Shown piece after piece: positions 11,846-23,219 of a DNA stretch of 64,000 nt. The notes under the pieces are model-generated. The model worked only from the letters and a program-made list of their open reading frames with translations, searched no databases and had not been told where the DNA came from. The position numbers and the translations under genes were made by a program. This DNA comes from Talinum fruticosum (taxonomy: Eukaryota; Streptophyta; Magnoliopsida; Caryophyllales; Talinaceae). Location: assembly GCA_021018815.1 (NCBI GenBank), contig JAITYX010000049.1:2232001-2296000 (forward strand), written 5' to 3'. The number at the start of each line of letters is the position of its first letter. The stretch's first letter is position 1.

Positions 11846-12420
11846 TATTGGGTGGGTCTTGGGTGGTCGTGGTCATTTGACCCATGACCCGACCCGACCA
11901 ATGATGTGTTTATGCTGCTTGGGCCTCCTCGTATTGATCTACCATCCGATTAGTTGTTGATATCTCGCTAGGTTATTATTGAATCTTGAGCCAGTCAAAA
12001 ATTGATTCTTTGATAACCGTAGTCACTCGGGCTCTCAAAAATATGTAAACATGTGATTCCTCCGAGGTTGCAAACAGGACATGTTGATGATTCTTGGGTA
12101 TATGTACTAACTTTTTGCATAATAGACAGTTTATCCCGAATTGCTATGGACATAAAGAAAGAATATTTGGGTGTGTTTGTTGGATTCCAATTCACTTTTC
12201 TCCATGTAGGTTTCATCGAAAAAAGAGAGCCATTTATAGTAACTTTGTGTAGGCAATTCCTCTCTGCAGTCCATTTGTTGCCTTCATAGCCTGGCCGCAT
12301 TTCATCCATGAGGTATACAAGTTTCCTTCAATACCAACAAATCTCAGCCCTTGGTATATTGGGTGGGTCTTGGGTGGTCGGGGTCATTTGACCCATGACC
12401 CGACCCCGACCCGACCCGAC
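11846..12420. repeat. Direct copies of hAT subterminal sequence flanking a LINE fragment
   Basis: The block TATTGGGTGGGTCTTGGG through GACCCATGACCCGACC occurs at 11846-11899 and again at 12357-12413, with one substitution plus added CCGAC units in the second copy. Between them lies antisense LINE sequence (11995-12309). Confidence 0.8.
11995..12309 (-). pseudogene. LINE zinc-binding (zf-RVT) domain fragment
   Basis: A minus-strand ORF with the pattern of the zinc-binding domain at the C-terminus of plant L1-type reverse transcriptases: WRKVNWNPTNTPKYSFF, then MSIAIRDKLSIM, then CPVCN...CLHIFESP. The CxxC...H arrangement is retained. It is only about 100 residues, antisense to the hAT gene, with no reverse-transcriptase core beside it. 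Confidence 0.65.
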
Positions 12421-12507
12421 CCATTTATTAAAAAGTATTGCCCCGCCCGACCCGTTAAGTAAGTGGGCAGGCCCGACCTGGCCCGTTGCCCAGCTCCTAC
12501 TCATCGA

Positions 12508-15500
12508 TGATGTTATCATCATCCCATTCACCTTCATCATCTTCTTGACCATCCTCTTCTTCATTAGCATCCTCAATCCCATCTTATTGGTTTAAAAGCA
12601 CATCATCAACTAATTCTTCTGGTGATATTGAGTTGTTAACCAAAGTGTCCAAGCAAAGTTTCCATAATAGGATCGATTGTGCCCATACTATCCTCTTGGA
12701 ATACAAGAGGATTAGTATATTGATCATCAACTCGGCCCTTGGTTTTGTTGCCACTACGATGAACCAACTCATTTTTTCTCTAGGGACGCCTTGTGGATAT
12801 GACATATAATAGACCTAAGTTACGAGTACCAGCAAATATGAAAGGATTGTACTTACGATAGCGCCTTGTATGATGCACTTCAACATACGAACTAAATTTA
12901 TGGCACCGAGTACCCCGAGGACGACTAGGGTCAAACCAATCGCATCTAAATAACACACACCTTTTTATTGGTTCCCCAACATATTCGACTTCAAATACCT
13001 CTTGCAAAATGCCGTAGTAATTATTTTCAACATGTCCTCTATCGGTTCCTTTCACACAAACACCACAATTGAAGGTCATCCTCCCTTCATTTCGAGCCTC
13101 GATAGGAAATAACATTCTATTCACCGTGTATGTTGTCCATGTTTTCACTCTCCTTAAAAGTCCTTGAGCTAATTGCATCAAGTAAACGTGCTTTTCATCA
13201 TGATATACTTGATAATAATGAATCTGTGTCAATAACATAGTATAATTTAGTTTATTGAAATTGAAGAACCCATTTTAATAATTTTTAAAAATGGCCACTA
13301 AGTTCTAATATATGATACTCACAGCTCCTCCGAACCAATCTTCGAACTTATTTTCCACCATTGCATCAATTGCCGCATCACTAACATTAGCATACATAGC
13401 TCATTTTTGGTGTTCAAAGAGACTGAGTTTAAAATGTTTATTAATATCACATCATCATAGAAAAATAATTTTAGGAACAAGTGTTGTTTAGGACAAGATA
13501 AACTCACTCAAGGTAAGGTTTAACTTCGAACAGCTTCGAGTAAAACATGGTGATGTGCAGCCGTCTTTTCCTTATCATCAAGGAAATGCGGAGTGAACTT
13601 CCCAATTGGATCACCTTCTGGTATGAATACGGAAAGAGTAGGATTGTGGTATGGAACTTTACTCCCTCATTTCGTCGACTTCTATTGCGCATACAAGGCA
13701 CGTTAAAGTTGAAATAGTAAGACGCAAAATGTTTTTTTCAAATCGTGCATATTTTTCAGCAATAATCCCTTCAGGCTTCGATTTGTTTCCTATAGATCTC
13801 TTCAATCAGCCGAAGAACCTCTCAAAGGGATACATCCAACGGTATTGTACCGGACCACCCAATTTTGCTTCTTCCGCCATGTGAATAGGCAAGTGTTCCA
13901 TCACATTAAAGAATCCAGAAGGAAATATTGTTTCCAATTTACAAAGTGCAATGGAAATATTTCGATGCATTTGCTCTAACTCGCATCCCGTAAAACATAT
14001 GAGCAAAGGTTCTTAAAGAATTCACTAATTTCCATGAGAGGCGCTAAAACCTCGTCCGAGAGTGCACTAAATGCTATTGGAAGAAGACTCTCTTTGAAAA
14101 CATGACAATCATGACTTTTCATGCTATGGAACTTAGTAGAGTTTGGGTCTACAAGGTATGAGATGTTAGACCAGTAATCATCCGGCATTTTCAACTCTCT
14201 TGCCCATTCACATACAGCCCTCTTTTGCTCCAACGACAACACATATTTTGCTTTCGGTTTGAGAATTTTACCATTTGGTCCATGCTTTAAATTCAACTCC
14301 TCACGATCACACAAATCTGCCACATCCATTCTCGCCTTGATATCATCCTTTCTTTTCCCTGGAATATCCATAGCAATGTTGATTATATTTTTAAAAAGTT
14401 CTTTTTAATGTGCATCACATCTAAGTTGTGGCGAAGCAATTGATCTTTCCAATATGGAAGCTCCCAAAATATGCTTTGTTTTGTCCAATTATGATCCCTT
14501 TTGAACCCCGAAATGTTGTTTTCCTGCACTTCTATTACATTGGGAAAGTTCTCAACCCATTGTTTTATTTCTTCCCCGTATATCGACGAGGAGGACTCAA
14601 ATGTACGGTTTTTCCTTTTGTAAAAGTTGTGGTATTCCTTCGAAACGCATGACTTCGTGGTGAAAACCGCCGATGGAAATCAAACCATGAAAATTTTCGC
14701 TCATTACTAAGTTTCAATGCTTTTTGTTGATTCATACATACCGGGCATGACATGGCACCATGAGTACTCCATCCGGACAACATACCGTATCCCGGGAAAT
14801 CATTAATAGTCCACATTAACGCAGCCTTCATGAGAAAATTCTCACCTTTTGAAATATCATATGTTTCCACACCATCTTCCCATAGCGTTTTCAACTCATC
14901 AATAAGAGGATACAAATACACATCAATTTTATTTTTTGCATTTATAGGCCCTAGTATGGTGCATGTCAAGAACATATAAGGCGTCGTCATGCATAATTCT
15001 GGTGGTAGATTATAGGGCGTAACAACGATCGGCCGGATTGAATAAGACCTTGAGGGTTGGGTGAATGGATTAAACCCATCCGCGCACAAACTAACTCTAA
15101 TATTTCTAGGCTCAGTAGCAAAATCGGGGTAAACTTTATCAAAATGTTTCCATGCTTCACCATCCGAAGGATGACAAAGGGCACCATCCTCTCTTACATT
15201 CTCATAATGCTATCTCATGTGCTCTGCTGTGGTTTTTAAAGCAAACAAGCCCTGAAGTCTTGGTATTAATGGCAAGTAATGCATCCTTTCAAATGGAGTC
15301 CTTGGAGTTTTTCCTTGTCTTTCCCTTTGACGCTTCCATCTTACATGACCACAAAACTTGCATGATTCAAGATTAATATCCTCATTATAGAACAACATGC
15401 AACCTTTCCGACAACAATCAATTTTTTGAACATCCATTCTAAGATTTTTAATGACCTTCTTTGCATGGCGAATGTCATGAGGAACCCGATTATCAAGGGG

Positions 15501-16110
15501 ACAAATCTCCTCCATAAGTTGTGCAATCTCATTAAAGCAATTTTGAGGCATGTTGTAGTCGGACTTGATGCTCAACAGTCTAACGGTTGCGGACAACTCA
15601 GTGTGAGTTTCATTTCCTTCCCACAAAGGTCGTTGTGCAACCTCAACCATATTAAAGAAAGATTGGGCATTGGTATTTGAAGGCTCACTTGTAGAGCCTT
15701 GATTTGACATCATGGCATATGTGACCCTATCATTCATATCGTTGATATTTGATTCTACATCGCCGTAGTTCATATGATTGGAGCCACTTTCGTCGTTGAA
15801 TATGTTAGAAGTCATACCACCATCCTCATATAAATGAGGATCTATTTCTCCATGACTTGTCCAATACCAATAGTTTGGAATAAAACCATATTGATAAAGA
15901 TGTAACTTAACTTCATCGGGATCCTTGTACTTCGATGTTTTCATTTGCGACATGGACACCTATATTCTTGATTATGTACAAATTCTGATTAACTTCTAGC
16001 ATGTGCATCAAACTCCTCAACCCCGTCTAAAAACTCTTGTCTATACCTAACTCTACCAAGTAATAACCTACGATACATCCATCTACGATGCGTAGGCTCG
16101 TCCTTATATA
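12508..16110 (-). pseudogene. CACTA 2 TNP2-type transposase (main part)
   Basis: Leftward transposase gene. In order: a Transpos_assoc domain (RRWMYRRLLLGR and FLDGVEEFDAHA near 16110-16000, then DEVKLHLYQYGFIPNY...W at about 15920-15850); Transposase_21 (15210-14400: CCRKGCMLFY, PRTPFERMHYLPLIPRLQ, CADGFNPF, MLSGWSTHGAMSCPVC, LDVMHIKKN); DUF4218 (14371-13806: KSHDCHVF...LLPIAF, WMYPFERFF); DUF4216 (13238-12780); and an acidic tail. A TAG near 15207 sits where the family has Trp (MRWHYENVREDG-like), so a TGG-to-TAG change splits the core. Frames also change near 13980 and 13640. The gene is further separated from its tail by the hAT insertion. Confidence 0.88.
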
Positions 16111-16979
16111 TTCTGGTTGATATTTAACAATTTATTCAATTATTAGTTATTAATCAACACATGGAGATGTTATGATTACCTTTCTTTAGTCTAATGAACA
16201 TAATATATAACCATTATGCATTGAACATATACTTTTCTTATACATAAATTTCTTTAATTTCTATATTTTACTCTTAATTATTTATTTCATCATTAAACTA
16301 ACATACCTAATTAGTATAAATGAAATCACAAAAATAAAATTCATTACATTATTTCTATCTAATTAGTATAAATTAACTCACACACACATATAATTTATAA
16401 TTTTCAAAATTTACAACAATAATTTTATTTCTAATTTCGCACAATTAACCACTATCTATTTATAAATTGTCAAAAGTTCAATAAATTTATAAACAAACCA
16501 CAAACAATTGCACATAAAGCACAAACAACATTTATTTCAACTTCAACAATTTCTTTCAACAAATCTAACCTCACATGCTTTAAACAACATAACATATATA
16601 CATAAATCACACAATTACACATTTTTTATTTCAAATTCATTTACAAAGAACATTAATTTGCATGAAATTATATAAAATCATCAATTTATACTAAATTATT
16701 CAAAACCCTAAATCCAACAATAATGAAGAAAACACTACCTTGAAACACTTGTTAGCAGCGGTCGAAATGGCGGCGACACGCCTAGTAGCAGCAACAGCGG
16801 CAGCAACGATGGTCTCCTCCCCCATCCTTCAACTCCTCCGGCCAAACTTCACGAATAGAAGGGCGAAAGACCAACAGCGGCGGCAGCAGACGTCGGCGTG
16901 GGCAACGGAGAGTAGCGGGGGCGACGGATGGGTATCTCTCTAGCTCTATCACACTCGCTCTCTCTCTACCCGGTTTCGC

Positions 16980-17397
16980 TTCACTCGGTCCGGCCAAAAG
17001 GCCAAATCTGAAACTTATATCAGGTTAGCGATGGAACAGTCCCTCGCCGATCCGTCGCTAACCTATTTTTTTAGTTTGCGACGGACTGCGACGAAAAATT
17101 TCAGTCGCTAACTGCAAAATTTATTTTATTTTAGTGTTTTTTATGCTAGATTTGGAAATTTTTATTCAGCTAGGTACGGATTAACGATGGAATAATCCAT
17201 CGCTATTCCCGACAATGGCTGAATTGTCCGTTACTATTTTGGAAATAGCGACGGAAACGGATTTCCGACGCTAGTTCCGTCGGTGTTTGACACACTGGCT
17301 ACTTTTTGTCGGTTTCGTCGTTGATTTCATCCTTGTTTGGCGACTGAACTATTTCCATCGCTAAGTTCCATCGCTAATTAACAGTTTTGTAGTAGTG
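16980..17397. repeat. Subterminal repeats and right TIR of CACTA 2
   Basis: Many variants of TAGCGATGGAA, CGCTAACC and GCGACGGA occur in both orientations, as expected for the binding sites of the TNPA-like protein. The last 15 bases (17383-17397) are the terminal inverted repeat. The AT-rich region 16130-16690 to the left holds no gene that I can see. Confidence 0.75.
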
Positions 17398-17438
17398 ACA
17401 TTGGATGTGGATGTTGTCTTAAGTGGATTAAAAGATGA

Positions 17439-18924
17439 TGAAGACTCGGACTCTAAAACTATATCATTCTTAGTACTACCAAAGACTCGAGTACAAACCT
17501 CATTCTTCATAAGTTTTGATTACAAGTCATTATGAGTACCACGTAAACTTTTGTTTAAGTTTTCATTTGATTCGACTTACTCGTAACACACGCTCTTGTC
17601 TATCTTCTCACATTAGTGTTTCCAAGTCGCTCGGACACCACTCATACTTATCGCATATTCAAATAATCTCTCTATCACCTCTTATCCGAGTTCTAACCGC
17701 ATATCTTAAAATAAAGTGAATTACAATGTTAATTCATATTTCTTAAGTCAGCATGTTTGTTTGAAAATTATTTGTCCAAATCAAGTACGCATAGTCCGAT
17801 GTTTTCACTTTTATAACTTGATCTTTCTTAGGATCGACATTGATGAAATTTAAGTATAATGAATATTAGACTCAGAAAATTCCACTCTTCTAGGCCAAAG
17901 ACAATTATGCACTAAATTATCTTAGTTAAATTGTTATTTGTGCCTAATCTTAAACCAAAGTATTCTATACTTTGAGAACCAAAATGATTTACTTTTGTAG
18001 GTTATCCAAACGAGGTTATCTTATTTTTGAATTACAAAAGTAACCGGCTTCAAGCTGTCAATCACCAGCAGACAAGGCTTTTCTACTTCGAACAAGGCTC
18101 GGATGCTCGTGTCGGGGTTGTCTGTTTCCAAAACTGGAAAACTTCAACACTAAGCTCAACGGTGGTTTCCACCTTACTTTTCGGCCATCACCAACTGATT
18201 GGACCACCTTGAGAAGCCAATAGCCATTGCATAACATTCACATCTCAACGGATCTTTTCCGAGCGACTCAGAAAACCGTTACAACTGGTCACAAAGGACT
18301 TCGGTTCGAAATTAGTCACAACGGCTAATCTATTTAGTCATCTATAAATAGAAGCCATCTCTCAAGACTAGAAGATTGCTGGAACTATTGTTGAAACACA
18401 TTACTTAAGCAAAAGTCATTGTATTCATACTCAATTTTCTATTTACAACTCCCGAGTGTAATTTATATTTTCCGAGTTATAAAGTCTTGTAATCGGTTAC
18501 ATACTCTTTCTTACTTTCTAAGTAAGGTCCCTTGACTGAGCTGTAAGGATTAACCCAGCTTATTTGTCCCTAGCTGTAAAGGTTACCTCGGTTAGGAATT
18601 ACTAGATCAGATGAGGGAATTTCTAAGTCTTGGAAAACTCTATAAGGAATTGTTTAAGGGAGCAATTCGGTTGAGTCGATCTGCTGTATTTTGTGGATTC
18701 AAACTAGTGGATTTGACTTGGTGCTTGGACTAGCACTGTCCGTGATTTTTACCCCAGGAGGATTTCCACGTATATCTGTGTTTACATTTTCTAAGTCCAA
18801 TCTAAACTTAGATTGTCTTGATTATTCTTTTCAAGATTAAATCCTCCAAGTTTGTTAAAATTTCCTCATCACCCTATTCACCCGCTCTCTAGAGTCATTA
18901 AGACTCTCCAAGAGCAAATCTTCG
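17439..18924 (+). mobile_element. Solo LTR of the Sirevirus-like family, plus orientation
   Basis: A lone 1,486-bp LTR starting TGAAGACTCGGAC and ending AGAGCAAATCTTCG, i.e. the LTR of elements A/B read on the opposite strand. It is flanked by GATGA on both sides (17434-17438 and 18925-18929), a perfect 5-bp target duplication inside the element C integrase. There is no internal region, so the body was probably lost by LTR-LTR recombination. The last two bases are CG instead of the usual CA. Confidence 0.87.
18342..18350 (+). promoter_or_regulatory. TATA box in the solo LTR
   Basis: CTATAAATA followed by GAAG; the same element appears at the equivalent place in the LTRs of A, B and C, so it is the probable LTR promoter TATA box. 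Confidence 0.55.
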
Positions 18925-18932
18925 GATGATCT

Positions 18933-20448
18933 CGAAGGTTTGCTCTTGGAGAGGCTAAGTCACTCTAGAGGGGGTGACTAGGTGATTGGGAAATTTAAAC
19001 AAGTAATGTAAGAATAAAACTAGAAATGACTCGAGGAGAGTCCGAGTCTAGATTGAACACGTAAAAGTACTAACTCGTAAAGTTACATGGAAACCCTCCC
19101 GGGGCAGAAAACCATGGTCGATGCTAATCCAAGCACCAAGTCAAATGCACTATTTTGAATCCACAAAATACAAGTAGAAAGACTCAACCAGAATTTCTCC
19201 CTTAGACAATTCCTTACAAGATTTTCCTAGACTCGTAAATTCCCTTATCCGATCTAGTACTTCCTAACCGAGATAACCTTTACAGTTAAGGACAACTAAG
19301 CTGAGTTAACCCTACCGTTCAGTCAAGGGACCTTACTCGAAAGTAAGAATGAGTGTTTGTAATCGATTACAAAACCTTACAACTCATAAAGATGTTAAGT
19401 ACAAAGTCGGAGTTTTAAGTAGAAGATTGAGTATGAATACAATGACTTTTGCTTAAGTACGTGTATTGACAGTTGGTTCAACAATCTTCAAGTCTTGAGA
19501 GTTGGCTTCTATTTATAGATAACCAAGCAGACTAGCCAGTGTGACTGTCTTCTGACCGGAAGTCCTTTGTGACCGTTACGATGGTCTTTCTAAGTCACTC
19601 GTAAAATATCCGTTGAGGTGTGATCGTTGGGCAAAAGCTCTTGACTCCTTTGGAAGTCCCAATCCAATGGTGGTGTCCGAAAAGTAGGTTGGAAACCACC
19701 ATTTAGCTTAGCGTTGCAGATTTCCAGCTTTGGAAATAGACAACCCTAACACGATTAACACGAGTGTCCGGGCCTAGGTCGAAGTAGGAAAAGCCTTGTC
19801 TCGCTGGTGATTTGACATCTTGAAGCCGGTTACTTTTGTAATTCAAAAGTAGGATAACCTCGTTTGAATAACCTACAAAAGTAAATCAATTTCGTTCTCA
19901 AAGTATAAAATACTTTGGTCCAAGATTAGACACAGATAATAATTTAATTAAGATAATTAAGTGTGTAATTATCTCGAGTCTTAAAAGAGTGGAATTTTCC
20001 GAGTCTAATATCCATTATACTCAAATTCCATCCGAGTCATTCTAGAAGTAAAGCAAGTCGGATAAAGAACATGAGAGTGGAAAGAGTTGATCTAGACTAC
20101 CAATGTTCAAAACAAGCATGCTGACTTAGAAAGATGAATTAACACAATAATTCAATTAAACTTAGATCATGAAGTCGGACTCGAGTTTATGCACATTAGA
20201 GAAAATGTTTGAACATGCAATATATCTCGAGTGTTGTCCGAGTGACTCGGAACCGTGTGCGAACAGAGTATGCTTTCCGAGTCAGTCGGAATCAAGTGAG
20301 AACATATGCAATGGTTTACGTAACACTCGAAAAGATTCTATATCACTCAAAAAAGTTTCTAAGACATTTAGAATGACTTGTCATCAAAACCTTATAAGAG
20401 ATGAAGTATTATACCCGATTCCTTGATGGAACTCGGAATGAATCTTCA
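18933..20448 (-). repeat. 3' LTR of element A
   Basis: A 1,516-bp copy nearly identical to 27748-29277. Differences are transitions and small indels, for example TTTACAGTTAAGG here against TTTACGAGTTAAGG in the partner. A TATA-like CTATAAATAG (minus strand) lies near 19509-19518. Confidence 0.9.
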
Positions 20449-20470
20449 ATCTCCCCTTTTTGATGAAAGG
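20449..20470 (-). promoter_or_regulatory. Polypurine tract of element A
   Basis: On the minus strand CATCAAAAAGGGGAGAT abuts the TGAAGATTC start of the 3' LTR, the standard place for plus-strand DNA priming. The same tract precedes the 3' LTR of element B. Confidence 0.75.
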
Positions 20471-20949
20471 CATTCCATACTTAGATAGAAACTTTGTTAG
20501 TGATATAGATCTGGTTTTTCATCCTTTCTCAAAGGATAAGTTAGAAAAACATGATAGAATTGTATAGAGTAGATACGAGTGAAAGAAACTTATATTCTAT
20601 CCGAGTAAATAAGCTTAGATTGCATAAAAAAGAGCTAAAGTATCGGAGCAAAAAAAATTACTGAGGAACAGAGCAATGATAGACTGAATTGAAACTCGAA
20701 GTACTAAACTTAGAAATAATTGCAATTCATAAAGCAATAAACATGAAACTGAAATTTCATACAAATTTAAACTAAAAATTTACACAAAAGAGGGTGAGAG
20801 AAACTCCCCTAAACAAGACAACAAATTTTTCTAACTATTCTCCCCTTGCCTTTCAAAGAAAACAAAATGAGGAAGAATGTATCAAGAAGATACAGATTTG
20901 TATGTCCGGACAAAAAAAAATTAAAACAACAGAAACAAAATTTTAAGAT

Positions 20950-22562
20950 GGAGGAGAGGGAGCGAGTCGAGTCAAGGATGGTGGATGTGTACGGCGCCTT
21001 CGCTGATAAGATCTTGAAGATGTAGACGAACGAGGCGGTGGTAGCATTGAGATCTCTAGAATGGGCTCAACTCTTAGTGGCTGACCCAGGACTAGGTCGT
21101 CCGGAGGCTCATCCTCCTAGAACTCGACCGATGGAGGGGTGTGCTCAGGCGACCGGCTGCCGATCGACCAAGGTCAGCAGGGTCTTCTAACCCACTCGGA
21201 CTACTATCCGAGATGATCACTTCCGGTTGAGGTTCCGGAGCACCTTGTCCCTCCGTTGCCGATGCTCGCTTGTTCTCGCTTCCTTCTCCCCTTCCTCGGA
21301 TGGAGCTGCCTCAGCCGCAGGCTCCTCTTCTTCTTCTTCTTCTTCTTCTTCTTCTCCTTCTTCTCCCCTTCGGAGGAGGATTTGGCTGGACTCGAGGATT
21401 CTTCGGATGTATCCGAGTCCACTGGATCCCGAGCCGCCTTGGAGCGCTGTTCTCGAAGGAGCTCAATCAGCTCCTCTCGCTTCTTAACTAGTGCCTTTAT
21501 CTCGAGAAACACATCTTGCTGCTCTCGAATTTGGGATAAAGTCTGTTTTACGGTTAATGGTCATAGACTCGTAAGATAGTCTTGAATGACCGGAGGGTGT
21601 CCTTGAACTTAGTGGACATCGAGGAGATTTTGTCCATCACAACAAAGGACAAAGCGGAAGAAAGAACTTGAGAAACACCCGAAGTGGAGGCACCACCAGG
21701 TGGAGGAGGTAGAGAGAGAGGTGATTGGGTCCGAGTCCGAGGCATAGAAGTGGGCCTCGGTTCCGAGCTATGAACCTAGACACTCGGTTGGGTCTCCCGG
21801 TATCCATACCCAAGGAGTTCCTTTTGCCAACGATAATGGCGGCCTCGAAACTGCGTTAGGATCCGAGGGAAGAGGAAATTTGAATTGTTTGAAGATGAGG
21901 GTGAGAAGAGCCCCGAAAGGAATTGGGGTGTTCTTCTTGGTCTAAGTCCGAGCAGGCACCGCCGCCATTTGCTCGACTATAGCAGGAAAGAGGTCTACTT
22001 CGTAGCCCTCGAGGATGTCATACTGAGCTTTTAGATGCTTGGAGTTGGGGTTCTCCTTGCTAGAATGCTACGAGAAGAAAGTTCTCATCGACGAGAAAAT
22101 AAAGAAGGCGAGCTTCGATTTGAGTTGGAGTCACGGAGAAGTTTTTGCGTGACCCGGGAATTCTTTAGCGTACTTCTCAAAGAAGTCATCAGCAACCTCA
22201 TTAAAAGGTATGGGGTTGTTGTTCAAAAACATAGAAGATACTTTAGAGAGGCGAGTGTAGAAGAGAGGTGTTGATGTGAACGGTTATGTTTTAAACTCTT
22301 GAGGTGAGGATACCCTCGAGCTAGAAAGATTTGTGTAGAACTCGAAATGAGTTACGGTATATGAACTCGCTGAAACAGAGGAAATTGTAAACCCCTGTTT
22401 ATTTGATATGAGCCAACCACGAAAACTTTGTGGTCGGGAAGAATTTGTCATCCAACGTAAGATGTTGGGTGACAATAGGTTTTGAAGGATTGGAGGGGCC
22501 TTGGGTATGGGGTTTCTTGGTGGCGGAACCAAGAAAATAAGGGTGGGAACCTCTTTTGAGCA
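20950..22562 (-). pseudogene. Element A third ORF (env-position; plant transposon-protein-like), broken
   Basis: Leftward coding remnants between RNase H and the polypurine tract. The start is near MLKRGSHPYF at about 22562. Recognisable blocks shared with element B: NPIPKAP...NPSKPIVT, TTKFSWLAHI, FRVLHKSF, and a basic/serine-rich C-terminal part with a poly-Lys/Glu tract at 21325-21365. The middle of the element B copy resembles the domain annotated in plants as putative plant transposon protein (PF20167). Sireviruses can carry an envelope-like ORF at this place. The function is unknown and frames are heavily disrupted. Plus-strand ORFs here are shadows. Confidence 0.55.
21325..21365. repeat. 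(TTC)n microsatellite in the element A third ORF
   Basis: About ten TTC units; on the coding (minus) strand it reads as GAA/AAG repeats and encodes a Glu/Lys run. Confidence 0.9.
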
Positions 22563-23219
22563 TGTTTGATATGGAAAAGAGAGAGAGAGATGAACTTTTG
22601 TGAAAGAGAAGGAGAGAGATAGAGATAGCTCTACGAAAGTGACCGTAAAAAGAAAATGAAAGAGTAGAAAGAGAGAGCTGAGAGTGATACAGACTTACTT
22701 GAGATAACCTTCACTTAGCTTGAGAGCGACGAGAGTTTCTTTGATCATACAGAGCTTGCTCGAGTTGAAGTAATTGAGAGAGTGAAAGTAAGTAGAGAGT
22801 AAAGTAACGAAATGAAGGAAAAAGAGCGTTATTTATAGAGAAAGAAATATCCTTCAATAGTCGTTCGACTCGGCTCTTCAATGGTTACCTCGGACCAGTG
22901 TGACTGCTTCCGCTCTCCAACGGTTAGAATTCTAGCGATTGTCTCTTAACGGCTAGTTGTCCGATCGAAGCGCGCGAGAGAGAGAAAGAAAAGAGAGATT
23001 TTAAAAGAAATTTCTGAAATTCTCCATCGATCTAAAGATGATTTCGGAAGTTTGATGTCCATTTTCTCAAAATCTAAGTCTAACTTAGTGAAGTTTCGAA
23101 TGACTCGAAACCGCAAACAACTAATAACTCAGAGCTCAATATCACTGGTTCAACTGAACTAATTGTTATAAAAGAAAGAAAGCACAACACATAATCATGC
23201 AAAGTAATTTCACTCGAAA

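Larger units (their letters stand above)
6990..12499 (+). mobile_element. hAT element with transposase, inserted in CACTA 2
   Basis: A 5,510-bp hAT-superfamily element. The left end is TAGACTCGGGCAATGGACCAGG. The right end, reversed, is TAGGAGCTGGGCAACGGG followed by CCAGG, so the terminal repeats are imperfect. The flanking 8-mers CTTATTGA (6982-6989) and CTCATCGA (12500-12507) differ only by two T/C transitions, consistent with an aged 8-bp target duplication. It encodes a plus-strand BED/hAT transposase (8781-10752). The left 350 bp beyond the end is CT-rich (7150-7320). The right part contains an unidentified ORF (11283-11591) and a trapped LINE fragment. Confidence 0.88.
4562..17397 (-). 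mobile_element. CACTA (En/Spm) element 2, end-to-end
   Basis: A 12,836-bp CACTA element with matching ends: CACTACTACAAAACT at 4562-4576 and AGTTTTGTAGTAGTG at 17383-17397. The flanks are ACT (4559-4561) and ACA (17398-17400), a 3-bp target duplication with one mismatch. Joining the flanks restores the element C integrase (compare CAAGCACTTTGGATGTGG in element B near 43873). Genes run leftward: a TNP2-type transposase (about 16110-12508 plus a tail at 6981-6900) and then a TNPA/Ptta-type gene (6620-4790). A 5.5-kb hAT element is inserted between the two parts of the TNP2 gene. Autonomous-type structure, now inactivated by stops and the insertion. Confidence 0.92.

Noticed and set aside
16740..16997. 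Ala-rich plus ORF and an overlapping minus ORF
   Set aside because: GC-rich terminal zone of CACTA 2, on no known transposon gene; low-complexity composition.
17439..18924. Part of element A or an inverted-LTR element
   Set aside because: It has its own perfect 5-bp target duplication (GATGA) and is in the opposite orientation, so a separate solo LTR is the simpler reading.
21227..21579. Plus-strand ORFs rich in Ser, Phe or Leu
   Set aside because: Shadows of the minus-strand third ORF of element A across a (TTC)n tract.
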